In this document: in pieces, positions 22,607 to 34,774 of the stretch
Numbering within the stretch: position 1 is the first letter of the stretch
Layout of the letters: each line of letters opens with the position of its first letter
NCBI GenBank assembly: GCA_003255025.1
Contig: QANY01004854.1
Coordinates: 178,248 to 242,247, forward strand
Source: Datisca glomerata
Taxonomy: Eukaryota > Streptophyta > Magnoliopsida > Cucurbitales > Datiscaceae
DNA length: 64,000 bases
Direction: 5' to 3'
The notes under the pieces: generated by a model
Databases searched by the model: none
Seen by the model: the letters and a program-made list of their open reading frames with translations, nothing else
What the model was told of the DNA's origin: nothing
Program-made: the position numbers and the translations under genes

Positions 22607-25600
22607 GTTCCTCTCTCTCCCTCTCCCTCTCGCTCTCTCTCTCTCTCTATCTCTCTATTGCCCTCTCTCTCTCTCCCTCGCTCGCTCTCGCTCTTTCTCT
22701 CTATCTATCTATCCCTCTCTATCTCTCTTTCTCTATCTCTATCACCCTCTCTCTCTATATCTCTCTGTTTCTCTTTCTCTCTCTCACTCTCACGCTCTCC
22801 CTCCCTCACTCGCTATCTCTCTCTCTCTCTCCCTCCCTCCCTCTCCGTCTCTCTCGAGCTCGCTCGCTCTCACGATCTCTCTCCCTCTCTTTCCCTTTAT
22901 ATCTCTAACTCTCTCTCTCTCTCCCTCTTTCTCTCTCCCTCTCCGACTCCCTCTCTCTCTCACTCACTCACTCTCTCTCCCTATCTCTCCCTCTCTCTCC
23001 CCCCCTCTCTTTTTCTCTCTCCCTCTCTCTCCCTCCTTCTCTCGCGCTCCCTCTCTCTATCTCTCTCTCCATACACACACACACTCTCTCTCACTCGCTC
23101 GCCATCTGTCTGCATCTCTCTATCTCTCTATCTGTATCTCTCTCTTTCCTCTCTCTTCCACTCTCTCTTTCTCACTCACTCACTCACTCCTTTGACCCCT
23201 ATCTCTCTCTCTCACTCTCTCTATCTCTTTCTCTATATCTTTATCTCTCTCTGTGTTTCTCTTTCTCCCTCTCCCTCCCTCCCTCCCTTCCACTCCCTTT
23301 TCCTATCCTTCCCACTCCCTCCCTCTTTCACTATCTCTCTCCCTCTCCCTCCCTCTCCCTCCCTCTCTCCTCCCTCACTCTCTCTCTCGCTCTCTATCTC
23401 CCTTCTCTCTCTCTATAGTTCTCTCCCTTACTTCCTCTCTCCGTGTCTCCCTCTATGTCCCCCCTCTCTCTCTCGCTCTCTATCTCTCTCACTCTCTCTC
23501 CCTCTCTCTTTCTCCCTTTCTTGCTCTCTCCCTCCCTCCCTCTCTCTCAATCACTCGCTCTCTCTCACTCTCAATCTCGCTCTATCTCCCTCACACTCTC
23601 TCTCCCTCACCCTCCCTCCCTCTCTCTCTCATTCGCTCACTCTCTCTCACTCTCCCTCTCGCTCCCTCTCCCTCTCTCTCTTTTGCTCTCTCTCTCTTTC
23701 ACTCCCACTCACTCACTCTCTCTTTCTTAGTTTTTTTTCCTCCTTTCCCGCTCTCCCCCTCTGTCTCAATCACTCACTCTCTCTTACTCTCCCTCTCTTT
23801 TCCTCTCTCTCTCTTCCTCTCCCTCCCTCTCTCCCTCCCTCTCCCTATCCCTGTCCCTCCCTCATTCACTCTCTCTTCGCCTCTCCCTCTCAGTCCCTCT
23901 CTCCTCCCTCTCCCTCTCTCGCTCTCTATCTCCCTTCTCTCTCTCAATAATTCTCTTTCTATATTTCTCTCTCTCAGTCTCTCTCTCTCCCTTTCTCTCT
24001 CGCTCTCCCTCTCTCTGTCACCCTTTCCTACTCTCTCCCTCTCCCTCTCTCTCATTTACCCACTCTCCCTCTCCCTCACACTCTCTCTCCCTCTCTATCT
24101 CTCTATCTCTCTTTCCCCCTCTCCCCCCTCTCTTTGTCTCCCTTTCCTGCTCTCTCTCTCCCTTTCCTGCTCTCTCTCTCATTCATTCACTCTCTCCCTC
24201 TCTCTTTCGCTCTCTCTCTCACTCCTAATCACTCTCTCTCTTAGTTTCTCTTTCTTCCTTTCCCGCTCTCTCCCTCTCTCTCTCTCTCTCAATCACTCAC
24301 TCTCTCTCACTCGCCCTCTCGCCCTCTCTCTCCCCCTCTCTCTCTCACACTCTCTAACTTACTCACTCACTCTCTCACAATCTCTCTCTCACTCTCTCCC
24401 TTCCTATCACCCTCTCTCTCTCTAGCTCTTTCTCTCCCTATCTCTCATTCTCCCTCTCACCCTTTATATCTCCCTCTCTCTCTAGCTATCTCTTTCACTC
24501 GTTCGCTCTCCCTCTCTCTCACTATCTATCTATCCCCCTTCTCTCTCCCTCTCTCTCACTCTCGCTCTCTCGCTCTCACTATTTCCCTCTCTCCATCCCT
24601 CTCTCACTATCTCTCTCCCCCTTTCTCCCTCTCTCTCTCACTCGCTTTCACGATCTCTCTCTCTATTTCTATATCTTTCTCTCTATCTCTCTTTCTGTTT
24701 CTCCCTCTCACTGTCCCTCCCTCTCCCTCCCTCTTTCACTCTCTCTCCCTCTCATTCTCCTTCCTCTCTCTCTCGCTCTCTATCTCCCTTCTCTCTCCCT
24801 CTATAATTCTCTCTATCTCTTTATTTCCCTCCCCATCTCTCTGTCTCCCTCTCTCTCGCTCTCTCTATCTCACTATCTCTCACTCTTTCTCTCTCTTTCT
24901 CTTTCTCTCTCTCCTTTTCCCACACTCTCTCTCTCATTTTCCCTTTCCCACTCTCTCTCTCTCTTTTTACCTTTCCCACTCTCGATCTCTCTCTCTCTCT
25001 CTTTTCCCTTTCCCACTCTCGATCTCTCTCTCTCTCTCACTCTCTTTCTCCCTCTCCCGCTCTCTCTCTCATTCACTAACTCTCTCTCACTCCCCCTCTC
25101 CCTCTCTCTCCCTCTCTCTCTTTCGCACTCTCTCTCTAACTCCCACTCACTCTCTCTCTCATTTTTTTATTTCTTCATTCCCCGCTCTCTCCCTCTCTTT
25201 CTCTCTCTCTCTCTCAAGCACTCACTCTCTCTCAATCTCCCTCTCGCCCTCTCAATCACTCACTCTCTCGCAATCTCCTTCTCTTCCTCTCTCCCAATCT
25301 CTCCCTCTCTCTCCCTCTTCCTCTGCCTTTCTCCCTCTCTATCTTTCCCTCTCTCTCACTCAAACTCTCTCTCTTTCTCTCTCCCTCTCTATCACCCTCT
25401 CCCTCTAGCTCTTTCCCTATCTCTCATTCTCTCTCCTTCTCCCTCTCCCACTCTCTCTCTTTAGCTATCACTCTCACTTGCTCGCTCTCCCTCTCTCTCT
25501 CATTATCTATCTCTCCCTATTTCTATCTCTCTCTATATATCTTTCTCTCACTCTTTCTCTCTCTCCTTATCCCTCTCCTTCTCTCTCCTTCTCTCTCTCT

Positions 25601-28600
25601 TTCTCTCTCTCCCTATCCCTCTCCTTCTCTCTCTCTCTTTCTCTCTCTCCCTATCCCTCTCCTTCTCTCTCTCTTTCTTTCTCCTCTCCCTATCCCTCTC
25701 CTTCTCTCTCTCTTACTCAGTCACTCTCTCTCAATCTCCTTCTCGCTCTCTCTGTCCCTTCCTCTCCGTCTCCCTCTCCTTCCCTCTCCCTCTCCTTCGC
25801 TCTTTCACTTTCTCCCTTTCCCTCTCTTTCTCTCTCTCACTCTCTATCTCCATTTTCTCTCTCTATAGTTCTCTCTCTTTTTATTTCTCTCTCCCTCTCT
25901 CTTTCTCCCTCTGTCTCCCTTTCTCTCCCTCTCTCTGTCTCCCTCTCTCTCCCTCTTTCTCGCTCTCTCTCACTCTCTCTCTTTCTCCCTTTCCCGCTCT
26001 CTCCCTCTCTCTCTTTCTCCCTTTCCCGCTCTCTCCCTCTCTCATTCACTCACAGTCTCTCACTCTCCCTCTCCCTCTCTCTCTCCCTCTCTCTCATTCA
26101 CTCTCTCTCACTCTCTCTCACTCCCCCTCACTCTCTCTCTTAGTTTTTATTGCTTCCTTCCCCGCTCTCTCCCTCTCTCTCTTTCAATCACTCACTGTCT
26201 CTCAATCTCCCTTTCGCTCTCTCTCCCACACTCTCTCCCTCCCTCTCTCACTCATTCACTCTCTCCCTCCCTCTCTCACTCATTCAATCCCTCTCAATCT
26301 CCCTCTCTGTCTCTCCCTCTCGCTCCCTCTCCCTCCCTCACACCCTCTCCCTCTCCCTCTCCCTATCTCTCACTCATTTACTCTCTCACAATCTCCTTCT
26401 ATCTATCTCTCTGTCACTATCTCTCTCCCTCTCTCTCTCCCCCTCCATCTCCTTGTCTCTCTCCCTCCCTCTTTCACTCTCTCGCACTCACTCTCTCTCT
26501 GTCTCTCTCACTCACTCTCTATCTCTCTCACTCACTCACTCACTCTCTCTCAATCTCCCTCTCGCTCTCTCTTCCACACTCTCTCTCTCCCTCCCTCTCT
26601 CTCGCACTCACTCTCTCACAATCTCCTTTTCTCTCTCCCATTCTCTCCCTCTTCCTCTCCCTCTCGCCCTCTCTATCTTTCCCTCTCTCTCTCTCACTCT
26701 CTCTTTCTCTCTCCCTCCCTATGAACCTCTCTCTCTCTATCTCTCTCTCTATCTCCTTCTCTCTCACTAGCTATCACCCTCACTCGCTCGCTCTCCCCCT
26801 CTCTCATTATCTATCTATCCCACTCTCTCTATCTCTCTTTTTGTCTCTCTCTCCCTCTCTCTGCCTCTCTCTCCCTCTCTCTCCCTCTCTCTCTCTCCTC
26901 TCTCACTCTCTATGTTCCTCTCTCCCCCTCTATCTCTTGCTCGCTCTCACGATCTCTCCCTATTTCAATCCCTCTTTCTATATCTTTCTCTCTCTCTCCC
27001 TATCCCTCTCATTCTCTCTCTCTCTTACTCACTCACTCTCTCTCAATCTCCTCCTTCTCTCTCCCCCTCTACGTCTCCATCTCCCTCCCTCTCTCTCTCC
27101 CTCCCTCTACCACCCTCTTTTCTCCCCCCCCCTCTCTCGCTCTCTATCTTCCTACTCTCTATCTATTTCTCTTTCTCCCTCCCTCTCAGTGTCTCCCTCT
27201 CTCTCCCTTTCTCTCTCGAACTCTTTATCTCTCTCTATCTCTCTATCTCTCTATCTTTCTCACTCTCCCTCACACTCTCTCATTCACTCACTTTCTCTCA
27301 CTCTCCCTCTTGCTCTATCTCCTTCACTCTCTCTCTCTCCCTTTCTCTCTTTTGCTCTCTTTCTCTCTCACTCCCACTCACTCACACTCTCTCTCTCCCT
27401 CACTCTCTCTCTCCCCTCTCTTTCTCTCCCTCACTCTCTCTCTCTCACATACTCACTCTCTTACAATCTCATTCTCGCTCGCTCTCTCTCTCTCTATCCC
27501 CATCTCTCCCTCTCTCCTCTTCCTTTCCCTCTCTCCCTCTCTCTCTTTCCCTCTATCTCTCACTCTCTCTTTCTCTCCCCCTCTTTATCACCCTCTCTCT
27601 AGCTCTCTCTATCTCTCATTCTATCTCTCTCTCTCTCCGTCTCTCTCTAGCTATCTCTCTTGCTCGCCCTCCCTCTCTCTCTCACCTTCTATCTATCTCT
27701 CCCTCCCCCTCTCTCCCTCTCCCTCCTTCCCTCCCTCTCTCTCTCCCTCTCTCTCTTCCTCCCTCCCTCACTATCTCTCTTCCTCTCTCTCCCTTTCTCT
27801 CTCGCTCGCTCTCACGATCTCTCTCTCTATTTCTATCTCTCTCTATATCTCTCACATTCCCTATCCCTCTCCTTCTCTCCCTCTCTCTCTTACTCACTCA
27901 CTCTCTCTCAATCTCCTTCTCGTAATCTTTCTCTCCCTCCCTCTCCCTCTCCCTCTCCCTCCCTCTTCCTCACTCTTTCATACTCTCTCTCTCACTTACT
28001 CACTCTCCCACCCTCTCTTCTCCCTCTCTCTCACTCTCTATCTTCCTTTTCTCTCTCTATTTCTCTCTCTCTCTCTGTCTCCCTCTGTCTCCCTCGCTCT
28101 CCCACTCTCTTACTCTCTTTATCTCTCTCTCTATCTTTCTCTATCTCTCTATCTTTCACTCTCTCTCACACTCTCTCATTCACTCAGTCTCTCTCACTCT
28201 CCCTCTCGCTCTCTCTCCCTCGCTCTCTCCCTCGCTCTCTCTCCCTCGCTCTCTCTCCCTCTCTCTCTTTCACTCTCTTTCTCTCTCACTCCAACTCATT
28301 CTCTCTCTATCCCCATCTCTCCCTCTCTCTCCTCTTCCTTTCCCTCTCTCCGTCTCTCTCTTTCCCTCTCTCTCTCACTCTCTCTTTTTCTCTCCCCCAC
28401 TTTATCACCCTCTCTCTCTAGCTCTCTCTCTATCTCTATTTCTCTCTCTTTCCCTCTCTCACCCTCTCTTCAGCTATCTCTCTCTCTCTCGCTCGCCCTC
28501 CCTCTCTCTATCACTATCTATCTACCCCCTCTCTCCCTCCCTCTCTGACTATCTCTCTCTCCCTCTCTCTCGCTCGCTCGCTCTCACGATCTCTCTCTCT

Positions 28601-28840
28601 ATTTCTCTCTCTCTCCCTCTCACTTTCTCTCTCTCCCTGTCCCTCTCCGTCTCCTTCTCTTTCTCTCTCTAACTGACTCATTCTCTCTCAATCTCTTTCT
28701 CACTCTTCCTCTCTCTCCCTCACTCTAACTCTCTCCCACTCTCTCTTTCGCTCTCTCTCTCTCACTCCCACTCACTCTCTCTTAGTTTTTATTTCTTCCT
28801 CTCCTGCTCTCTCCCTTTTTCTTTCTCACTCACTCACTCA
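19554..28840. repeat. CT-rich core, first segment (no long duplicated block recognised)
   Basis: The + strand is almost pure pyrimidine. Two tags recur. One is CACGATCTCTCTCT followed by a short TATTT or TATAT islet, seen near 21,382, 22,871, 24,649, 26,948, 27,813 and 28,585. The other is a T-run tag, typically TTAGTTTTTATTTCTTCC followed by CCGCTCTC, seen near 19,920, 23,725, 24,240, 25,157, 26,137 and 28,783, with a weaker form near 20,957. Tag spacing is about 0.8-2 kb, so the segment is a decayed set of composite units. Small oddities are ACACACACACAC near 23,084, and CCCTCGCTCTCT repeated four times near 28,206-28,258. No gene is visible; the Ser/Leu/Pro-rich open frames are compositional. 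Confidence 0.9.
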
Positions 28841-29077
28841 CTTTCTCTCAATCTCCTTCTCACTCTTTCCCTCTCTATCCCTATATTTCCATCTCTCCCC
28901 CACCTTTTCTATGTTTCTCTCTCTCCCTCTCCCTTGCCCTCTTCCTCTCCCTCCCTCCCCCTCTCTCTCTCCCTCACTCACTCTCTCTTTCTCTCTCCCT
29001 CCCTCTCTCGCTATCTCTCTATTTCTCTCTATCTCTCTATCCCACACTCTCTCTCTTTCTCTCTCCCTCTCCCTCTA

Positions 29078-29380
29078 TCTCCCTCTCTCTTCCTCTTTCT
29101 CTCTCTCTTCACTCACACACACTCTCTCTCTCACTTACCCTCTTGCTATCTCTCTCTCTCCCTATCCCTCCCTGTCTCTCTAACTCTCCCTCTCGCCCTT
29201 TCTCCCTCACTCACGCTCTCTTTCTCTATCTCCCTCTCTCTTCCTCTTTCTCTCTCTCTTCACTCACACACACTCTCTCTCTCTCACTTACCCTCTTGCT
29301 ATCTCTCTCTCTCTCCCTATCCCTCCCTATCTCTCTAACTCTCCCTCTCGCTCTTTCTCCCTCACTCTTTCTCCCTCTTT
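29078..29380. repeat. 151-bp tandem duplication
   Basis: TTCACTCACACACACTCTC occurs at 29,108 and 29,259, flanked in both by CTTCCTCTTTCTCTC before and CACTTACCCTCTTGCTATC after. The period is 151 bp with two copies, nearly identical. Blocks B, C and D carry this section once, so the duplication is private to copy A. Confidence 0.88.
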
Positions 29381-30025
29381 CTCCCTCTCTCTCACTCACT
29401 CACTCTCTCACAATCTCCTTCTCTCTCTCACTATCTTTCTATCTCCCTCTCTCTATCTCCATGTCTCTCTCCATCACTGTCTCTCTCCTTGTCCCTATCT
29501 CTCTCCCTTTTTCTCTCTCCCCCTCTTTATCTTTCTCTATCTCTCCCTCTTGCTTACTCTCTTTATCTTTCTCTTTCACTCTCTCTCTCTCCCTCTCTTT
29601 GTCTCTCTTTCTCTCTTTCCCTCTCTCTCCCTCTCTTTGTCTCTCTCTTTGTGTCTCTATCGCCTTATCTCTCTATCCATCTCTCTCTTTCTCTCTCTCC
29701 CTCTCCCTCTCCCTCTATCTCCCTTTTTCTCTCTCTCCCTCTCTATCAACTTCTCTCTCTCTCTAGCTCTCTCACTCTATCTCTCATTTTCTCTCTCTCC
29801 CTCTCTTTCTCCCTCTCTCTTTCTAGCTATCTCTTTCACTCGCTCACTCTCCCTCTCTCTCTCAGTATCTATCTATCTCCCTCTCTCTCCCTTTCTCTCT
29901 CTCCCTCTTTCTCTTTCTCTCTATTTGTCTCTCTCTGTCCCTCACTCTCTCTCCCCCTCCCTCCCCCATTATTTCTCTCCCTCTCTCTCCCTCTCTCTCT
30001 TACTCGCTCTCACGATCTCTCTCTC

Positions 30026-30040
30026 TATATATATATATAT
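30026..30040. repeat. Short TA run within the CT core
   Basis: A 15-nt alternating TA stretch follows CACGATCTCTCTC. In the matching site of other blocks only CTATATATATC (near 36,244, 41,694 and 49,839) is present, so the run has expanded here. It is an easily melted site inside a polypyrimidine tract. Confidence 0.9.
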
Positions 30041-30770
30041 CTTTCTGTCTCTCTGTCTCTCTTTCCCCCTCTCTCTCTCATTTACTAACTCTCTCTCACT
30101 CGCCCTCTCGCTATCTCTTCCTCTCTCTCTCTCCCTCACTCTATCTCCCGCACTCTCTCTCTCCCTCTCTCTCCACTATCTCTCTCTCTCCCTCTCACTC
30201 CCACTATCTCTCTCTCTCAATTTTTTCTTTCTTCCTTTCAGTTCTCTCCCTCTTTATCGCTCTCTTTAAATCACCCTCCCTCTCTCTCTTTGTCCCCCTC
30301 TCTCTCTCTCACTCACAATATCCTTCTCTCTCTCTCGCTCGCCCTTTCTGTCTCTTTCTCTTTATCTCTCTCTATCTCTCCCTCACTCTCTCTCTTTCTC
30401 TAGCTCCCTCTTCCTCCCCCTCTATGTCTCCCACTCTCCCACCCTCTCTCTCTCTATTTGTGTGTCTCTTTCTCCCTCTCCCTCCCCCTCTTCCTCTCCC
30501 TCCCACTCTCTCCCACTCTCCCCCCTCCATCTCCTTGTCTCTCTCCCTCCCTCTTTCAGTCTCTCTGTCTCTCTCACTCACTCTCTCTCTATCTCTCTCA
30601 CTCACTCACTCACTCTCTCCATTTTCTTTGTTTCTCCCTCTCCCTCTCCATCCCTCTCTCTCCCCCTTTCCCTCTCCCTCCCTCTCTCATTCCCTCTCTC
30701 CCTCACTGTCTCCCTCCCTCTCTCTCTCCCTCCCACCCTCTCCCTCTCTCACCCACTCTAGCTCTCTCTC

Positions 30771-32358
30771 TTTCTCTCTCTATCACTCTATCTCTTTATC
30801 CCTCTCTGTCACTCTTTCTCTCTCTCTCCTCCCTCTCCCTCTATCTCCCTCTTTTTCCCCCTTTCTCTCTCCTTCTCACTCACACACTCTGTCTAACCTA
30901 CCCTCTCACTCTCTTTGCCTATCCCTCCCTGTCTCTCTCACTCTCCCTTTCGATTTCTCTCCCTCATTGTGTCTCCCTCTCTCTCTCTCTCACTCACTCA
31001 CTCACAATCTCTCCCTCTCTCCCTTTCTCTCTCCCTCTTCCTCTCCCTCTCTCTCTTTCCCTCTCTCTATCCTTCTCTCTCTTTCTCTCTCCCTCCCTAT
31101 CACCCTCTCTCTCTAGCTCTCTCTCTCTCTCAATCTCCCATTCTTTCTCTCCCACTCTATCTCCATCTCTCTCTGCTATCTCTCTTTCTCTTTCTTTGTC
31201 TCTCTCACTCTCTCTTTCTTTCCCCCTCTCTCTTTCTCTTTCTTTGTCTCACTCACTCTCTCTCTTTCTTTCCCCCCTCTCTCTCACTCTCTCTCTCCCC
31301 CTCTCACACTCTCTCTCCCCTTCTCTCTCTCACTCGTTCGCTCTCACTATCTCTCTCTCTATTTCTCTATCTCTCTCTCCTTATATCTTTCTCTCACTCT
31401 CTCTCTTTCTCTCTCTCCCTCTCCCTCTCCTTATCTCTCTAACTCACTCACTCTCTCTCAATCTCTTTCTCACTCTTTCCCACTCTCTCATTATCTTTCC
31501 ATCTTTATCCCCCCTCATTCTCTCTGTTTCTCTCTCTCCCTCTTCCTCTCCCTCCCTCTCTCTCTCTCCATCTCACTCTGCCTCTCTCTGTCTCCCTCTA
31601 TCTCTATCTCTCTCTACCTCTATCTCCTTCTCGCTCTCTCTCTCTTTCTCCCTATCTCTCCCTCTCTCCCCCTCTCTCTCCCGCTCTCTCTCCGTCCCTC
31701 TCTCACACTCTCTCTATCTCTCCACACTCACTCTCTTTCTCTCATTCACTCACTCTTTCTCTCCCTCCCTCCCTCTCCCTCTCACCCCTCTCTATCTAAA
31801 TCACTTGCTCTCTCTTTGTCACTTTCTCTTTATCTCTCTATCTCTCTCTCACTCTCTTTCTTTCCCTCTCTCCCTCTTCCTCTCCGCCTATCTCTCCCTC
31901 TCTCCCCTCTCTCTCTAATTGTGTGTGTGACTCTTTCTCTCTCTCCCTCCCCCTTTCACTCTCTCTCACCCACTCTCTTTGTCTCTCTCACTCACTCACT
32001 AACTCAGTCTCTTTGTTTCTCCCTCTCCCTCCCTGTCTCTCTCCCTCCCTCTTTCACTCTCTCCCACTGCCTCCCTCCCACTTTCTCTCCCACTCTCTCT
32101 CTCCCTCTTTATCTCCCCTCTCTCCCTAGCTCTCTTTATATCTCTCTCTCACTATCTTTCTCTCTCTCCCTCTCACTCTATCTCCATCTCTCTCTCCCTC
32201 ACTCTCTCTCTTGTTGTCCCTATCTCTCTCTCCCCCTCTCTCTCCCTCTCTCCCCCTCTATCTCTCTCTTTCACTCTCTCTCTCATTGTCCCTCTCTCAC
32301 CCTCTCTCCCCCTCTCACTCTTTCTGTTTCTCTCCCTCCCTCCCTCGCTCGCTATCTC

Positions 32359-32391
<33 letters not shown>

Positions 32392-34774
32392 GTCTCTATC
32401 ACCCTATCTCTCTATACCCCCTCTCTCTCTTTCTCTCTCTCCCTCTCCTTCTCCCTCTATTTCCCTCTCTCTCCCTCTTTCTCTCTCTCCTCACTCACAT
32501 ACTCTCTCTCACTTTCCCTCTTCCTCTCTCTCTCTCCCTATCCTTCCCTATCTTTCTCACTCTCCCTCTCCCTCTCCCTCCCTCACACCCTCTCCCTCTC
32601 CCTCTCCCTATCTCTCACTCATGCACTCTCTCTAAATCTCCTTCTATCTCTCTCTCCCAATATCTCTCTCCCTCCCCCTCTTCCTCTCCCTCCCACTCTC
32701 TCACCCTCTCTCTCCCCCTCCATCTCCTTATCTCTCTCCCTCCCTCTTTCACTCTCTCTCATTCACTCTCTCTGTCTCTCTCACTCACTCTCTCTCTATC
32801 TCTCTCACTCACTCACTCTCTCTCTCTCTATCTCTCTCACTCACTCACTCTCTCTCAATCTCCCTCTCGCTCTCTCTTCCACACTCTCTCTCTCCCTCCC
32901 TCTCTCTCGCACTCACTCTCTCGCAATCTCCTTCTCTCTCTTCCATTCTCTCCCTCTCTCTCCCTCTTCCTCTCCCTCTTGCCCTCTCTGTCTTTCCCTC
33001 TCTCTCACTCTCTCTTTCTCTCTCCCTCCCTATCAACCTCTCTCTCTCTCATTATCTATCTATCCACTCCCTCTCTGTCTCTCTCCCTCTCTCTGCCTCT
33101 CCCTCTCTCTCTTTCCTCTCTCACTCTCTCTCTTCCTCTCTCCCCCTCTATCTGTAGCTCGCTCTCACGATCTCTCTCTATATTTCTATCCCTCTTTCTA
33201 TATCTTTCTCTCTCTCTCTCTATCCCTCTCAATCTCTCTCTCTTACTCACTCACTCTCTCTCAATCTCATCCTTCTCTCTCACTCCCTCTACGTCTCCCT
33301 CTCCCTCCCTCTCTCTCTCCCATCCTCTCCCTCTCCCTCCCTCTACCACCCTCTTTTCTCCGCCCCTCTCTCTCTCGCTCTCTATCTTCCTTCTCTCTAT
33401 CTATTTCTCTTTCTCCCTCTCTCTCAGTGTCTCCCTCTCTCCCTTTCTCTCTCGATCTCTCTATCTCTCAGTGTCTCCCTCTCTCTCCCTTTCTCTCTCG
33501 ATCTCTCTATCTCTCTATATCTCTCTCTATCTCTCTATCTCTCTATCTTTCTCACTCTCTCTCACACTCTCACATTCACTCGCTTTCTTTCACTCTCCCT
33601 CTCGCTCTATCTCCTTCACTCTCTCTCTCCCTTTCTCTTTTTCGCTCTCTCCCTCTCTCTCACTCCCACTCACTCAATCTCTCTCTCCCCCTCACTCTCT
33701 CTCCCACACACTCTCTCTCTCACTTACTCACTCTCTCACAATCTCATTCTCGCTCGCTCTCTCTCTCTATCCCCATCTCTCCTTCTCTCCTCTTCCTTTC
33801 CCTCTCTCCATATCTCTCTTTCCTCTCACTCTCTCTTTGTCTCCCTCTTTATCACCCTCTCTCTCTCTAGCTCTCTCTATCTCTCATTCTATCTCTCTCC
33901 CTCTCTCTGCCTCTCTCTTGCTATCTCTCTCTTGCTCGCCCTCCCTCTCTCTCTCTCACCTTATATCTATCCCTCCCTCCTTCTCTCTCTCTCCCTCTCC
34001 CTCTCTCCCTCTCTCTCTCTGCCTCCCTCACTCACTATCTCTCTTCCTCTCTCTCCCTCTCTCTCACTCTCGCTCACTCACACGATCTCTCTCTCTATTT
34101 CTATCTCTCTCTATATCTCTCTCTCTCCCTATCCCTCTTCTGCTCTCCCTTTCTCATCTACTCACTCACTCTCTCTCAATCTCATTCTCGCGATCTTTCT
34201 CTCCCTCGCTCTCCCACTCCCTCTCCCTCCCTCTTCCTAACTCTTTCACTCTCTCCCTCTCTCACTTACTCACTCTCCTACCCACTCTTCTCCCTCTCTC
34301 TCTCGCTCTCTATCTTCCTTCTCTCTCTCTATTTCTCTCTCCCTCTCTGTCTCTCTGTCTCCCTCTCTCTCTCACTCTCTCTATCTCTCCATCTCTCTAT
34401 CTTTCTCTCTATCTCTCTCTATCTCTCTATCTTTCTCTCTCTCCCACGCTCTCTCATTCACTCAGTCTCTCTCACTCTTCCTCTCGCTCTCTCCCTCACT
34501 CTCTCTCTCCTTCTCTCTCTTTCGCTCTCTTTCTCTCTCACTCCCACTCATTCTCTCTCTTTCCCTCACTCTCTCTCCCTCACTCTCTCTCCCTCTATCT
34601 CTCTCACTCACTCACTCACTCTCTCAAAATCTCCTTCTCGCTCTCTCTCTCCCTCTCTCCCTCTCTCTCTCCCTTTCTCTCTCACTCTCTCTCTTTCCGT
34701 CTCCCTCCCTATCACCCTCTCTCTCTAGCTCTCTCTGAATCTCTCACTCTCTCTCTATCTCCATCTTTCTATGG
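30771..34774. repeat. CT-rich core between block A and the first N
   Basis: This is continuous polypyrimidine. A 48-bp local duplication of TTTCTTTGTCTC is seen at 31,191 and 31,239. A tag CTAATTGTGTGTGTGACTC lies near 31,916; relatives recur near 51,464 and 55,525. From about 31,950 onward the sequence runs parallel to about 45,590 onward: for instance, CTTGTTGTCCC-type sequence is at 32,211 and 45,851. This is the left part of the long duplication described separately. CACGATC tags lie near 33,176 and 34,081. Nothing gene-like is present, although one stop-free frame starts here and runs across the N to 38,117. Confidence 0.88.

Larger units (their letters stand above)
28841..30770. repeat. 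Higher-order CT block, copy A
   Basis: This is the first of four collinear blocks defined by two end tags. ATGTTTCTCTCT after CCCCCACCTT is at 28,911, TTTGTGTGTCTC is at 30,457, and a closing CACCCACTCTAGCTC lies near 30,748. In between, the order CTTGCCCTC, CTCCTTGTCCCTATC, CTTACTCTCTTTATC, CACGATC (30,011) and a T-run tag (30,212) is shared with copies B, C and D. The block contains its own 151-bp tandem duplication and a TA run. Confidence 0.8.

Noticed and set aside
23080..23100. ACACACACAC run as a telomeric or origin signal
   Set aside because: It is a short dinucleotide interruption within CT repeat; no telomere-type TTTAGGG motif is seen in the window.
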